This document shows positions 19,323 to 28,276 of a DNA stretch of 63,739 bases, one piece after another. Numbering within the stretch: the stretch's first letter is position 1; the number at the start of each line of letters is the position of its first letter. The position numbers and the translations under genes are program-made. The DNA lies in the NCBI GenBank assembly GCA_964423615.1, contig CAYRFQ010000039.1, positions 1 to 63,739 of the forward strand. The letters are read 5' to 3'. The DNA comes from CAYRFQ01 sp964423615 (GTDB lineage Bacteria; Planctomycetota; Planctomycetia; Gemmatales; Gemmataceae). The notes under the pieces were generated by a model. The model was given only the letters and a program-made list of their open reading frames with translations. It did no database searches and was not told the origin of the DNA.

Positions 19323-21964
19323 GCCTCGATCCAACACCCGACAATGTCGAAACCTCATCAAGCACGCAACCGGACTATCGACCCTGGTCCGGTTGCTTCG
19401 ACGAAGTAATGGGACCAGATGAAATCCTCCGACCCCACTGGCGGCCCTTTTTCCAACAGTTCCAAACTCTCACCATTTCAGAAATCGTCGCTCGTTGGGA
19501 AGAAGCTAAACAGTTAATTCACGAAAATGGACTTACGTTTAACGTTCACGGCGGCCGCACCGGTGCCCAACGACCCTGGGCCTTGGACCCAGTTCCCGTA
19601 ATCATCTCGACGGACGAGGCGGCCGCCTTGGAGGCCGGTCTTGTCCAAAGAGTTCGCCTCTTGGATTCCATTCTCAACGACTTGTATGGTCCGCAGGAAC
19701 TGTTGACTCGTGGGCTCCTTCCGCCCGAGCTAGTGTTCGGGAGGAACGAGTTCATCCACCACTGCTCGGCCAGGTTGATGCCCGGGAAACAGATACTGGG
19801 CCTGACCGCAGTGGACGTCGGACGCGGCGACGACGGCCAGTTTCGCGTGCTCAGCCACGGCACGGAAATACCTGACGGAATCGGGTACGCCCTGGAAAAC
19901 CGAATCATTCTCTCGCGAATGTTGCCCGAACTATTCCAACAATGTCAGGTCGAGCGACTCGCTTCATTCTTCCACACATTCCTTGAAAACATCCGCACAC
20001 TCGCACCCTACAACCGAGATAACCCGCGAGTCGTTCTCCTTTCTCCAGGACCACAATCACCTCACTACTTTGGCCACGCCTACCTGGCCCGATACTTGAA
20101 CTACACCCTAGCCGAAGGCGGAGATTTGACAGTTCGCGACAACCGCGTTTTCCTGAAACTTTTGGGTGGACTCCAACCCGTAGACGTGATTTTCCGGCTG
20201 ATCCGAAGCGACATGTGCGATCCGTTGGAGTTACGGGCCGGCTCGACAATGGGGACTCCCGGATTGTTGCAAGCCGTTCGAACGGGTAATGTGGCAGTCG
20301 TCAACACGCTCGGCACTGGTCTGGTCGAAAATCCTGGCCTGCTTCCTTACCTTCCGGCACTTTGTCGAGAGATTCTCAACGAAGACTTGAAAATTCAATC
20401 GGCCCTGACCTGGTGGTGCGGCGACCCTCTGTCGTTGCAGCACGTGTTAACGCATTTGCCCACTCTTGTCATCAAGTCCTGTTCCCCTGGGACGAAGCAA
20501 GAGCCCATTTTCGGGGGTGACCTGAGCACAGCGTCGCTTTCCGAACTCACAGAAAAAATTCGTTCCCATCCTTGCGAATATGTCGGTCAAGAGCAAGTCC
20601 ACCTTTCGACAACCCCAATCCTTTGCGGAGAGCGACTCGAACCAAGGCAACTCGTTCTACGCTCATTCATCACGGCCCAGGAAGATACCTTCTCGATGAT
20701 CCCCGGCGGCCTGGCGAGAGTCTCCAGCACCAACCAGAGCTTCCTCATCTCCCGGCATCGAGGCAACAGCAAAGACACCTGGGTTCTGGCTTCGGAACCA
20801 GTAAGCAATTTCAGCTTACTCCGATCTCAAATACATCCCGTCGAGTTGAGTCGGGGTGGGAACGACCTGCCTAGTCGGGCCGCAGACAATTTATTTTGGC
20901 TCGGGCGATATGCCGCTCGCGCGGAGGGGAAGACCCGGTTGTTCCGAGCCATCTTGGTTCGATTGACCGAGAGTTCCGGAGTCAATGAGGGTTCCGAACT
21001 GCCGATCCTATTGCGGACCGCCCTCGACCAGGAATCATACCCGGAGCCAGGTCTCGAGGGAAACGGTAGTTCCAGTTGGCCCCTGCCGACCGACGCGTTG
21101 TTGAAGAAAATTTTGGACACCGAAAATCCAGATAGCCTAGCCGGCACCTTGAATTCGCTCTACCAGGCCGCACGCTATGCTCGCGACAAAATCTCGTCGG
21201 ACATGTGGCGAATCGTCAACTTGCTTTCATTACCGCCAGCTCTCCGACTCCCCACTCAATCGGAAGACAGTCACAGGGCTGTGGTCGCAGAGCCTCCAGC
21301 CGGTTGGGGGAATTTCTTCCGTCGGAGAGGATTACCTCGTCTGAGCGAAGTGCTGAACATGTTGAGCGAAACTGTGATTCGACTCACTGCCCTAGGTGGG
21401 ATGGCAACGGAAAGTATGACTCGTGGTCAGGGATGGCGATTCTTGGAGATGGGACGCCAGCTCGAACGGGCGTCCCACTTGGTCGACTTGATCAAGAAAA
21501 CCTTGGTCAAACGCAACGAATCCGAGGGAACCTTGCTCGAAGCCATCTTGGAAATCTTCGACAGTTCGATGACATACCACCGGCGCTATCTCGGTAGCCC
21601 CGAACTCGCTCCGGTCCTGGACTTGCTTTTAGCCGACGAAGAAAATCCCCGTTCCCTCGCCTTCCAACTCGGGCATCTCGAGCGACAGGTCAAACGACTA
21701 CCACGGAGTATTGGGACCGCCCGCCGCAGTCCGGAAGAACGGTTGGTTTTAGAATTGTTGACCGACGTCCGCCTCGCAGACATCGAACTCCTGGCGTCCA
21801 CCGAAGGCGATAACACAAGGCCCTTGTTGTCAGCTTTCGTCAATCAATTTCACGAAGAACTTCCCAAAATTTCCGAAGCTCTTTCTCGTGGATATCTCAC
21901 CCACGTGAAGCCACTGCGACAGATGGCCCAAGGTCAGAGTTTTATCACCCCGGAGGAATTGTAG
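19319..21964 (+). CDS. Circularly permuted ATP-grasp fused to alpha-E domain
   Basis: 881 residues. Residues about 15-490 are the circularly permuted ATP-grasp family (COG2308): WSGCFDEVMGPDEILRPHW, NDLYGPQELLTRGLLP, LGLTAVDVGRGDDGQFRVL, NRVFLKLLGG, DVIFRLIRSDMCDPLEL, NTLGTGLVENPGL, ILCGERLEPRQLVLRSFI. From about 525 it is an alpha-E domain (ADNLFWLGRYAARAEGKTRL, then GWRFLEMGRQLERASHLVDL). In many bacteria these are two adjacent genes; here they are one protein. It likely ligates an amine to a carboxylate, perhaps building or attaching a short peptide. The GTG start overlaps the previous stop, indicating translational coupling. Confidence 0.9.
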   Translation: MSLDPTPDNVETSSSTQPDYRPWSGCFDEVMGPDEILRPHWRPFFQQFQTLTISEIVARWEEAKQLIHENGLTFNVHGGRTGAQRPWALDPVPVIISTDEAAALEAGLVQRVRLLDSILNDLYGPQELLTRGLLPPELVFGRNEFIHHCSARLMPGKQILGLTAVDVGRGDDGQFRVLSHGTEIPDGIGYALENRIILSRMLPELFQQCQVERLASFFHTFLENIRTLAPYNRDNPRVVLLSPGPQSPHYFGHAYLARYLNYTLAEGGDLTVRDNRVFLKLLGGLQPVDVIFRLIRSDMCDPLELRAGSTMGTPGLLQAVRTGNVAVVNTLGTGLVENPGLLPYLPALCREILNEDLKIQSALTWWCGDPLSLQHVLTHLPTLVIKSCSPGTKQEPIFGGDLSTASLSELTEKIRSHPCEYVGQEQVHLSTTPILCGERLEPRQLVLRSFITAQEDTFSMIPGGLARVSSTNQSFLISRHRGNSKDTWVLASEPVSNFSLLRSQIHPVELSRGGNDLPSRAADNLFWLGRYAARAEGKTRLFRAILVRLTESSGVNEGSELPILLRTALDQESYPEPGLEGNGSSSWPLPTDALLKKILDTENPDSLAGTLNSLYQAARYARDKISSDMWRIVNLLSLPPALRLPTQSEDSHRAVVAEPPAGWGNFFRRRGLPRLSEVLNMLSETVIRLTALGGMATESMTRGQGWRFLEMGRQLERASHLVDLIKKTLVKRNESEGTLLEAILEIFDSSMTYHRRYLGSPELAPVLDLLLADEENPRSLAFQLGHLERQVKRLPRSIGTARRSPEERLVLELLTDVRLADIELLASTEGDNTRPLLSAFVNQFHEELPKISEALSRGYLTHVKPLRQMAQGQSFITPEEL

Positions 21965-22005
21965 GAGCCATCTCCCATGCGCTCAAAAGATAAACGGACT
22001 TTCCG

Positions 22006-22890
22006 ATGCTCTACCGAGTAACCCATACGACTACGTACGACTACAGCGAATCGGTTTCCCTCAGCCACAACATGCTCCGTGTCATCGCTCGGAATAGTCT
22101 CAATCAACAATGCCACCGCAGCCGGTTGTTCATCTCGCCCACGCCCGCTTCGTCGACGGTGGGAGAAGACTATTTCGGAAATCCGACGAATTTCATCACG
22201 ATTCTCGATGCGCATAAGCAATTCCGCGTAACGGCCATCAACGTCACCGAGGTCCACAAACCTCACATCCCCGATGTGGCCCAAACGCCCCCATGGGAAC
22301 ATGTTCGTGATCGGCTGCGGAATGACCGGACCGAAGAGTTCCTAAGAGCCTACGAGTTCGTTTTCCCGTCCCTTTACATTCCTGGTCTCAAAGAATTTCA
22401 CGACTATTCACTCGTATCCTTCCGTCCCAACCGTCCCATCTTGGAAGCTGTGTTGGATCTTACAAATCGAATATATTCAGAGTTCACCTATGACCCCCGA
22501 GCCACATCTATAGCGACGCCTCTGCGCGAGGTCCTGGACAAACGAAAGGGCGTTTGCCAAGACTTTGCCCATCTCCAAATCGGCTGCTTGCGCTCACTCG
22601 GTTTGGCCGCGCGATATGTCAGCGGATACTTGTTGACGTCCCCTCCTCCGGGACAGCCACGCCTACAGGGAGCCGACGCTTCACATGCCTGGCTTTCCGT
22701 GTTCGTGCCAGGGACAGGGTGGATCGAAGTCGACCCGACGAACAACATGATTCCCTCGGACCAACACATCCTGCTTGCCTGGGGACGAGATTATGATAAC
22801 GTCGGCCCCATTCGCGGCGTCATTACTGGCGGAGGGCAACATACAGTACATGTGGGTGTCGATGTGGAAGAGATCAGTCACCTGGACTAG
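22006..22890 (+). CDS. Transglutaminase-like protein
   Basis: A 294-residue bacterial transglutaminase-like protein (COG1305) with N-terminal beta domain (MLYRVTHTTTYDYSESVSLS) and a catalytic core: Cys184 in GVCQDFAHLQ, His227 in ASHAWLSVFV, Asp243 in EVDPTNNM. The fold is shared with cysteine peptidases, and in these clusters a peptidase role is usually proposed. It lacks a signal peptide. It follows the ATP-grasp-alpha-E gene by 41 bases and ends the four-gene cluster. It duplicates the type of domain at the N-terminus of the 15819-19322 protein, so the cluster has two transglutaminase cores. Confidence 0.92.
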   Translation: MLYRVTHTTTYDYSESVSLSHNMLRVIARNSLNQQCHRSRLFISPTPASSTVGEDYFGNPTNFITILDAHKQFRVTAINVTEVHKPHIPDVAQTPPWEHVRDRLRNDRTEEFLRAYEFVFPSLYIPGLKEFHDYSLVSFRPNRPILEAVLDLTNRIYSEFTYDPRATSIATPLREVLDKRKGVCQDFAHLQIGCLRSLGLAARYVSGYLLTSPPPGQPRLQGADASHAWLSVFVPGTGWIEVDPTNNMIPSDQHILLAWGRDYDNVGPIRGVITGGGQHTVHVGVDVEEISHLD

Positions 22891-22954
22891 CCAAAGTCAA
22901 GGGCCAAGCTAGCACTCTCTTCACAGAATCAGAAGAATTGATTTGTATTACGAT

Positions 22955-22999
22955 CCAGGACAACCGTGCGCTCTTTACTTTGCCGTACGGGTGTCCTGG
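22955..22999. terminator. Long hairpin between convergent genes
   Basis: CCAGGACAACCGT (22955-22967) pairs with ACGGGTGTCCTGG (22987-22999), 12 of 13 positions, around a 19-base loop. It sits between the 3' ends of the transglutaminase gene and ftsH. No T-tract follows on either strand, so it may end transcription weakly in both directions or protect mRNA ends. Confidence 0.5.
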
Positions 23000-23048
23000 G
23001 CAGCCCATTCCATTGTGCCACTGAAGATAGAATGATTTATATTTCACT

Positions 23049-25070
23049 CTAACCCTGTCCGTCCGACCCTTGTCGTCCATCTTCCGAAGGCATTGCGGAT
23101 GACTTGGTTATCGCTTCGGAGCTCTTCCCGGAACCAGGAACAAGTTGTGGTCCAGGCAAGTACTTTTCGAGCAACTCCCGCAGTTCGGTTCCGTCGATCA
23201 CTTCTTTGTCAATGAGTTTGTGGGCCAAAGCTTCGTGCGCTTCTCTTCGCTCGAGCAAAATTTCACGAACTTGGTTGGTCGCCTCGTCGATGATCTTACG
23301 AACTTGTAGGTCAATTTCCCTTGCGGTCTCTTCGCTGTAAGGGAGATCGCCTCCACCAAAATTACTCCCCGGCAAGAACGCCGCCCCGGCTTGATCGGGA
23401 TAACTGATTCTACCAAGTGAACTCATACCAAATTCCTTGACCATACGTCGAGCGATGTGATTGGCTTGCTCCAAGTCGTTAGTCGCTCCGTTCGAAATTT
23501 CATTGAACACAATTTCTTCGGCCAGAGTCCCAGCCAACGCGATCTTGATGCGACTTTGGAGTTCCGACTGTGTGACGAGGTATCGATCTTCGTCAGGACG
23601 ACTCACAACATATCCCAAAGCCCCGACTCCACGAGGAATGATCGACACCTTATGGACGGTGTGTGTATTGGGCAAAGCACAAGCCACCAAGGCGTGTCCG
23701 GCTTCGTGATACGCGACGCGTTGTTTTTCATCCTCGCTCATAATACGGCTCTTCCGTTCGAGCCCGACAGTACTTCGCTCGACGGCTTCCTCAAAATCAG
23801 CCATTTCGACATACTTTTTGTCTTTCCTAGCTGCCAAGAGAGCCGCTTCGTTTACGAGGTTCGCCAGATCTGCACCGACCGACCCAGGTGTCAAACTCGC
23901 GATGTGTCGCAAGTCTACGTTCTCGCCCATTTTTACGTGTCGTGTGTGGACCTTGAGGATGTCCTCGCGTCCCTTGAGATCTGGGCGATCAACGACCACA
24001 TTTCGGTCGAAACGTCCGGGCCGCAACAAAGCCGCATCTAGCGTTTCCGGTCGGTTCGTTGCGGCCATAATGATCACGCCTCGATTCGAATCGAAACCGT
24101 CCATTTCGACCAATAATTGGTTGAGAGTTTGCTCGCGTTCGTCGTGTCCACCAATAGCACTCACACCTCGCGTCTTTCCGAGTGCATCCAGTTCGTCGAT
24201 AAAGATGATACACGGAGCCCGGCTCTCGGCCTGCGAAAACAGGTCACGCACACGGCTTGCACCAACTCCCACGAACATTTCTACAAAGTCCGATCCGCTG
24301 AGACTGAAGAACGGAACGCTAGCTTCTCCGGCAACGGCTTTAGCCAGCAACGTCTTCCCCGTTCCTGGGGGACCCACGAGTAACACGCCTTTGGGAATCC
24401 GTCCTCCTAGTGCCAAATACTTGTCGGCATTTTGCAAGAAGTCCACGATCTCTCGCAATTCGGCTACTGCCTCTTCGATTCCTGCCACGTCTTTGAACGT
24501 CACAGCAGTATCTTTTTCGGCGTAAATTTTGTGGCGACTGCGACCAAACGTCAGTGGGGAATTGTTTCCAACGACCCAACGGACGATCATGAAACCGAGA
24601 AAGATTGCGAGCAATATAAACAATATGAAGATGAACTGAGAATAAAGTTGAGCGAGCGGCGACGGTTCGGCTTCTGCGCGATACCCTCCTCGGACCTTCT
24701 CGTTCAAGAGTTTAACAAGCGATTCGGTGTCACGCTCCAAACCTTTCCGGTCTACACGAAAGTATGTGGTCTTTTCCAGCTTTTCCGGAGCTTTCGATCC
24801 GTCCGAAACTGTGTCGGTCGTTATCATCGTGCCTCGAATTTGTGACTCGCCGACTTTCACGTCTTCGAATCGGACGCCAGCGTCGGCATTCTTCAGGAGC
24901 ACAAGAAATTGCCCGTATGTCAACTTCTCTGCTGGCTGTTGCCGATTGAGCAAAAAGTAACTGCTCAGAACAATAGCCATAAGCATCAATACCCAAGAGA
25001 AGTTGGCCAGCCACGGACGACCGGGCTCTTTTCCTTTTTTATTGGGATTCTCGTTATTTTGGGGTGCCAT
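23049..25070 (-). CDS. ftsH: ATP-dependent zinc metalloprotease FtsH
   Basis: A 673-residue membrane AAA+ protease that degrades misfolded membrane proteins and regulators. Membrane segments at about 23-41 and 145-167 enclose a periplasmic domain. AAA module: Walker A GPPGTGKT (233-240), Walker B IIFIDE (288-293), second region of homology ATNRPETLDAALLRPGRFDR (337-356). Zinc site HEAGH at 455-459. The usual TPGFSGADL reads TPGSVGADL. The Ser/Gly/Lys-rich tail is probably disordered. The gene stands alone; a 15-base palindrome lies about 80 bases upstream of the start. Confidence 0.97.
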   Translation of the reverse strand: MAPQNNENPNKKGKEPGRPWLANFSWVLMLMAIVLSSYFLLNRQQPAEKLTYGQFLVLLKNADAGVRFEDVKVGESQIRGTMITTDTVSDGSKAPEKLEKTTYFRVDRKGLERDTESLVKLLNEKVRGGYRAEAEPSPLAQLYSQFIFILFILLAIFLGFMIVRWVVGNNSPLTFGRSRHKIYAEKDTAVTFKDVAGIEEAVAELREIVDFLQNADKYLALGGRIPKGVLLVGPPGTGKTLLAKAVAGEASVPFFSLSGSDFVEMFVGVGASRVRDLFSQAESRAPCIIFIDELDALGKTRGVSAIGGHDEREQTLNQLLVEMDGFDSNRGVIIMAATNRPETLDAALLRPGRFDRNVVVDRPDLKGREDILKVHTRHVKMGENVDLRHIASLTPGSVGADLANLVNEAALLAARKDKKYVEMADFEEAVERSTVGLERKSRIMSEDEKQRVAYHEAGHALVACALPNTHTVHKVSIIPRGVGALGYVVSRPDEDRYLVTQSELQSRIKIALAGTLAEEIVFNEISNGATNDLEQANHIARRMVKEFGMSSLGRISYPDQAGAAFLPGSNFGGGDLPYSEETAREIDLQVRKIIDEATNQVREILLERREAHEALAHKLIDKEVIDGTELRELLEKYLPGPQLVPGSGKSSEAITKSSAMPSEDGRQGSDGQG

Positions 25071-25150
25071 AGTTTATGGTAAGTTTTCGTAAGGGAATCA
25101 GTTCGATAACTCGATTCCGTTTTGTCTAATAGGATAGGTGAAGATCGAGT

Positions 25151-25165
25151 CTACAATCATTGTAG
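25151..25165. promoter_or_regulatory. Small perfect palindrome upstream of ftsH
   Basis: CTACAAT-C-ATTGTAG forms a perfect 15-base palindrome 81 bases before the ftsH start codon. It could be an operator, but this is inferred from symmetry and position only. Confidence 0.3.
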
Positions 25166-25239
25166 TCATTGTTCGCGGCTGATTCCCAGAAAACAATCGA
25201 ACCCCGCAAGAAACGAAACTCTCACACTCGATCCCACTC

Positions 25240-25258
25240 GGAGTGTCTCGGACACTCC
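25240..25258 (-). terminator. Hairpin just downstream of the 25280-26068 gene
   Basis: GGAGTGTC-TCG-GACACTCC is a perfect 8-bp stem with a 3-base loop, starting 22 bases past the stop codon of the leftward gene. No T-run follows, so termination by this hairpin alone is uncertain. Confidence 0.4.
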
Positions 25259-25279
25259 ATTTGCACTGACAACGAGTTG

Positions 25280-26068
25280 TCACTCTTTCTGTAAAATCAA
25301 ATCCAACACCCAGCACCCTTTCGCGTGCTCTTGTCTCGTTCGACAGTGCTGGAGGATGTCTGCTTCTTCACATCCCGCTTCTTCAAGAGCATCGGCCAAG
25401 ATGGCCAATTCGTCAAAATGGTTGTTCTCATAGATAAATGTTGCGACACGAATGACATTCTCCGCTCGCCACGGCGATTCGAACGACACATTGAGGAATC
25501 GAAAGCTAAAGATGTCTCGAATGAGTTCACACTGAGCCATTCGCTCTGGCTTGGCGGCTTCGTAGAGGTCAGCGGCCCATGGTTCCTCGTGGCCTCGAAG
25601 GGCCGCAGCGCCGGTAGCTCGGGCCGCGGTAAAAGCAACATCCCAAGCCGTATGCCATATTCGAGAGTGACCATCGACAACTTTTCCGAATCCAAAATCA
25701 TAGACGCTGGACAGTACCAAACTGACCGCCGAGGTGGCCATGGAACTCGACGCCAAACGCATCGAAATGGGCTCGTCTTCAAAGTCGTCTTCGTTCACAG
25801 AGATGTCATCGGGAGAGGTGTGGACGAGATCAATGACTTGGTGTCGCCATGAGGAGAGATCCTCTTCGTTCACGAGGCCATCGGCAATAGCCTCGACCGT
25901 TTGGAGTTCAGCCACGAGGTTCTCGGCTTCGGCAGAAGGAACCAAATGAAGAATGCGACGACAACACGCACTCGAGAAGAGTCTCAGTTTCCGGACACTC
26001 GTTTGTTGCCGCAGATACTCCAACATTTCACGCGGTTCGGTACATGCCCACCATTCCTGTTCAGTCAT
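25280..26068 (-). CDS. Gemmata-type uncharacterised family protein (MTE-x-EW start)
   Basis: A 262-residue soluble, helical protein of an uncharacterised family that I recall from Gemmata-like planctomycetes, where many copies per genome are usual. Typical marks are MTEQEWWACTEPREMLEYL, RKLRLFSSACCRRILHL, a mid-region Ala-rich segment and the tail ILADALEEAGCEEADILQHCR with KGCWVLDLILQKE. No catalytic or binding role is known. The start is well supported: GGAGGTGA lies just upstream of the ATG at 26068, although the frame is open for 41 more codons. A dead paralogue lies at 12017-12745. Confidence 0.8.
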   Translation of the reverse strand: MTEQEWWACTEPREMLEYLRQQTSVRKLRLFSSACCRRILHLVPSAEAENLVAELQTVEAIADGLVNEEDLSSWRHQVIDLVHTSPDDISVNEDDFEDEPISMRLASSSMATSAVSLVLSSVYDFGFGKVVDGHSRIWHTAWDVAFTAARATGAAALRGHEEPWAADLYEAAKPERMAQCELIRDIFSFRFLNVSFESPWRAENVIRVATFIYENNHFDELAILADALEEAGCEEADILQHCRTRQEHAKGCWVLDLILQKE

Positions 26069-26326
26069 CGCGTCACCTCCTGTGAATATGCTAGCGGTTG
26101 GGCCGTTGGTTCCACAAGGGGCGTCTCTTGTGGGTCGTATTCGAGCCACCAAGGGACGACGAATAGTCGCGTCGAGATTGAATCTGTGCAAAAAGTATTC
26201 ACAATCATGAAGATCTCATTATTTTCGTGACATAGCGTCCAAGCTGGGGTTGGAATTTACAGTTAAACGGTGTGGAGCCCGAATGTGGCCCGCCCACACC
26301 AATTCACCCCCCACCTGGAGTATCTT

Positions 26327-26917
26327 ATGCTGCACTCTCCATTTCGATGTTGTTTGGCAATCTGTTTGTTTGCCTGCACAGTAAGTCCCGCCTTGGCACA
26401 GCGAGGATTCGATCCAGCCGATCCGTCTGGGTTGATCCGCAGATCGAAAACAATCCGAACTGACCTCAAAGTCTCCGAAAGTCAGCTTCAACGAATCGAA
26501 GAAGCGGCCAAAAAAGCACGAGAGGAATACCAAAAGGCTGTGGCTGCCGCTACCGAGAAGTATCGGAACGCAACATCGGCCGTAGCCATGGAAGTCCTCA
26601 CCCAAGAACAGAAGAAACGTCTCTGGAGCATCCAAGTCCAGCTCATGCGATCCAACGCCCTTTTCAACGAAAAGGTCCAACAGGACATTGGCCTGAATCG
26701 CTCACAACGGGAAAAACTGGGTAAGTTGAAGTCCAAACGCGACGAAGCAAGGAAGCTCTTTAACACCCGTAAGTCCGAAGATCGGAAGAAAGCCAGCGCA
26801 ATGTTCCGAGAATACCAAGAAGGCGTGAAGGGAATATTGAGCGAAAGTCAGGAACAAAGGTTGGAAAGGTTGAAGGGCGAACCGGTCTTTCAGAGACGAG
26901 GAAATCGCAAAAACTAA
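26327..26917 (+). CDS. Exported helical protein (Spy/LTXXQ-like), copy 1
   Basis: A 196-residue protein with a signal peptide (about 1-24, ending SPALAQ). The mature part is almost all charged helix with two repeats of a 'xLxxSQxxRIxxx' pattern (LKVSESQLQRIEEAAKKAREEYQ; IGLNRSQREKLGKLKSKRDEA) and a closing LSESQEQRLERLKGE, as in periplasmic LTXXQ/Spy-like proteins. A chaperone or metal-stress role is only inferred. GGAG precedes the ATG at 26327. It is homologous along its length to the next gene (27376-28041): the pair shares NEKVQ, IGLNR and ESQ-RLE-KGE blocks. Confidence 0.75.
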   Translation: MLHSPFRCCLAICLFACTVSPALAQRGFDPADPSGLIRRSKTIRTDLKVSESQLQRIEEAAKKAREEYQKAVAAATEKYRNATSAVAMEVLTQEQKKRLWSIQVQLMRSNALFNEKVQQDIGLNRSQREKLGKLKSKRDEARKLFNTRKSEDRKKASAMFREYQEGVKGILSESQEQRLERLKGEPVFQRRGNRKN

Positions 26918-27375
26918 CTCAGGTCTGGCAAAAGTCCAAGCTCTAAGCACCGAGCCAACCCATCGAATCAAAATGAACTACTGAGCGACGAAACCCTTGT
27001 CACATTGGCTCACCCGCGCCGTCAGCGTGGGTGAATTTTGGCCCATCGATCCTAAAACCACCTTCTCACCGTCACACCTATCTGGTGAGTAGTCCCCTCA
27101 ATTTTTAATCGGGATTCCCAATAAAAGTGTATTTCTCTGTGGCTCGCGATTACTTTTTCTGTAATGCAGTTGAGGCCCGGCCGTTCCCGTGCACCCACGG
27201 AGAACCTATGATTCCAAAATCTACAGGTACGTCCTAACTGCTCCTGGAAAAATCGAAAATTTCTCGTGACCCTCTCTTTGCTGTGGGGTTAGCAACATTA
27301 TGATGGCTCAATAATCGTCCCTATACTTCTGTGTTCCGTTAATGTTGTGTTGACTCTTTTCAAGGAGTTCAGACT
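26918..27375. other. Spacer between the two tandem paralogues
   Basis: No gene seen in these 458 bases. It contains a hairpin at 27010-27034 (separate entry) and, just before the next gene, the AAGGAG ribosome site near 27363. The length suggests that the second paralogue has its own promoter. Confidence 0.5.
27010..27034 (+). terminator. Hairpin followed by short T-run
   Basis: TCACCCGCGC and GCGTGGGTGA form a 10-bp stem with one mismatch and a 5-base loop, followed by ATTTTGG. It lies about 90 bases after the stop of the first paralogue and may be its terminator; the T-run is short. Confidence 0.45.
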
Positions 27376-28041
27376 ATGAGTACGCGCTGCAAGTTTTGCA
27401 TGGCTGTGTTGGCTTTGTGTGTCGTAGGCGCCCCGGTGTTTGCCCAACCTAATCGTGGTAACCGTGGGAACGCTGATCCTGCTCGATTGATCCAAGTCGA
27501 AGCTGTCAAAAAAGCCGTAGGCTTGAGTGAGTCCCAACTCGAGCGGATCAAAGCCGTTGTCGAGAAAGCCCGTGAAAAACGCCAAACTGCGGAAACCAAG
27601 GCTCGTGAGGCCTACTCGGCAGAAATCGAAAAGGCAATGAGTTCTATCCTCACCTCAAGCCAAAACGAGCGACTTTTCGGAATACAGGTTCAACAAATGG
27701 GCCAGCGTGCGATCTACAACGAGAAAGTGCAAAAAGCCATCGGGCTCAATCGAGCCCAACGAGCGAAGATCACCGCGGCTCAGGAAAAAATGCAAACGAC
27801 CTTTCGAAGCATGTTCAGCGGCGGTCGGGAAGGCCGACAAAAGGCTTTCGAAACGATGCGAGCAATTCAGGAAGAGATGAAAGGGCTTCTCACCGAGAGC
27901 CAACAAAGACGCCTTGAAGCGATCAAAGGCGAGACAGTCGAGATGCCACGTCCACGATTCGGCGGCGGTCAAAGACCTGGAGCTGGACGACGACCAGGTG
28001 GCGGACGACCTCAAGGGGGTCGACCAGACGGGGACCTGTAA
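27376..28041 (+). CDS. Exported helical protein (Spy/LTXXQ-like), copy 2
   Basis: A 221-residue paralogue of the preceding gene, with its own signal peptide (about 1-23, ending PVFAQ). Helical body: VGLSESQLERIKAVVEKAREKRQ, then EKVQKAIGLNRAQRAKITAAQEKM, then LLTESQQRRLEAIKGE. It differs by a C-terminal tail of about 30 residues rich in Gly, Arg and Pro (GGGQRPGAGRRPGGGRPQGG), likely disordered and positively charged. AAGGAG lies seven bases before the ATG. Role unknown, presumably periplasmic. Confidence 0.78.
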   Translation: MSTRCKFCMAVLALCVVGAPVFAQPNRGNRGNADPARLIQVEAVKKAVGLSESQLERIKAVVEKAREKRQTAETKAREAYSAEIEKAMSSILTSSQNERLFGIQVQQMGQRAIYNEKVQKAIGLNRAQRAKITAAQEKMQTTFRSMFSGGREGRQKAFETMRAIQEEMKGLLTESQQRRLEAIKGETVEMPRPRFGGGQRPGAGRRPGGGRPQGGRPDGDL

Positions 28042-28095
28042 GAGTGCAATTCGGAAAGTGATGCCACAAAAGGACATCCGAGGCGTGGGACGTAA

Positions 28096-28168
28096 ATAAT
28101 CGAATGGTAGGTATCCGCGGATTGTGGCGCTTGGACTTGCGGCCAAAAACTACCTACCATTCGATTAT
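28096..28168. repeat. Perfect 18-bp inverted repeat (foldback) between convergent genes
   Basis: ATAATCGAATGGTAGGTA (28096-28113) is repeated in inverse orientation, without a mismatch, at 28151-28168, with 37 bases between. Inside, CCGC (28115-28118) and GCGG (28139-28142) can extend the hairpin. It lies between the 3' ends of the copy 2 gene and the serine acetyltransferase gene. No T-tract follows. It could be a bidirectional transcription barrier or a small foldback element. Confidence 0.75.
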
Positions 28169-28276
28169 CTACCGTGGGGCAGGTTCGAACACCTGGCTCT
28201 TCTTTGTTAATCCGCTGAAGACTAATCTTTCCGATTCCTATCTCGGATCGACTCGACTCCAGGCGCTTGGAAATTG

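Noticed and set aside
28180..28195. CAGGTTCGAACACCTG resembling a tRNA T-arm
   Set aside because: The position that should be C61 is A, and no acceptor stem, D-arm or anticodon arm surrounds it; the bases form a small separate hairpin.
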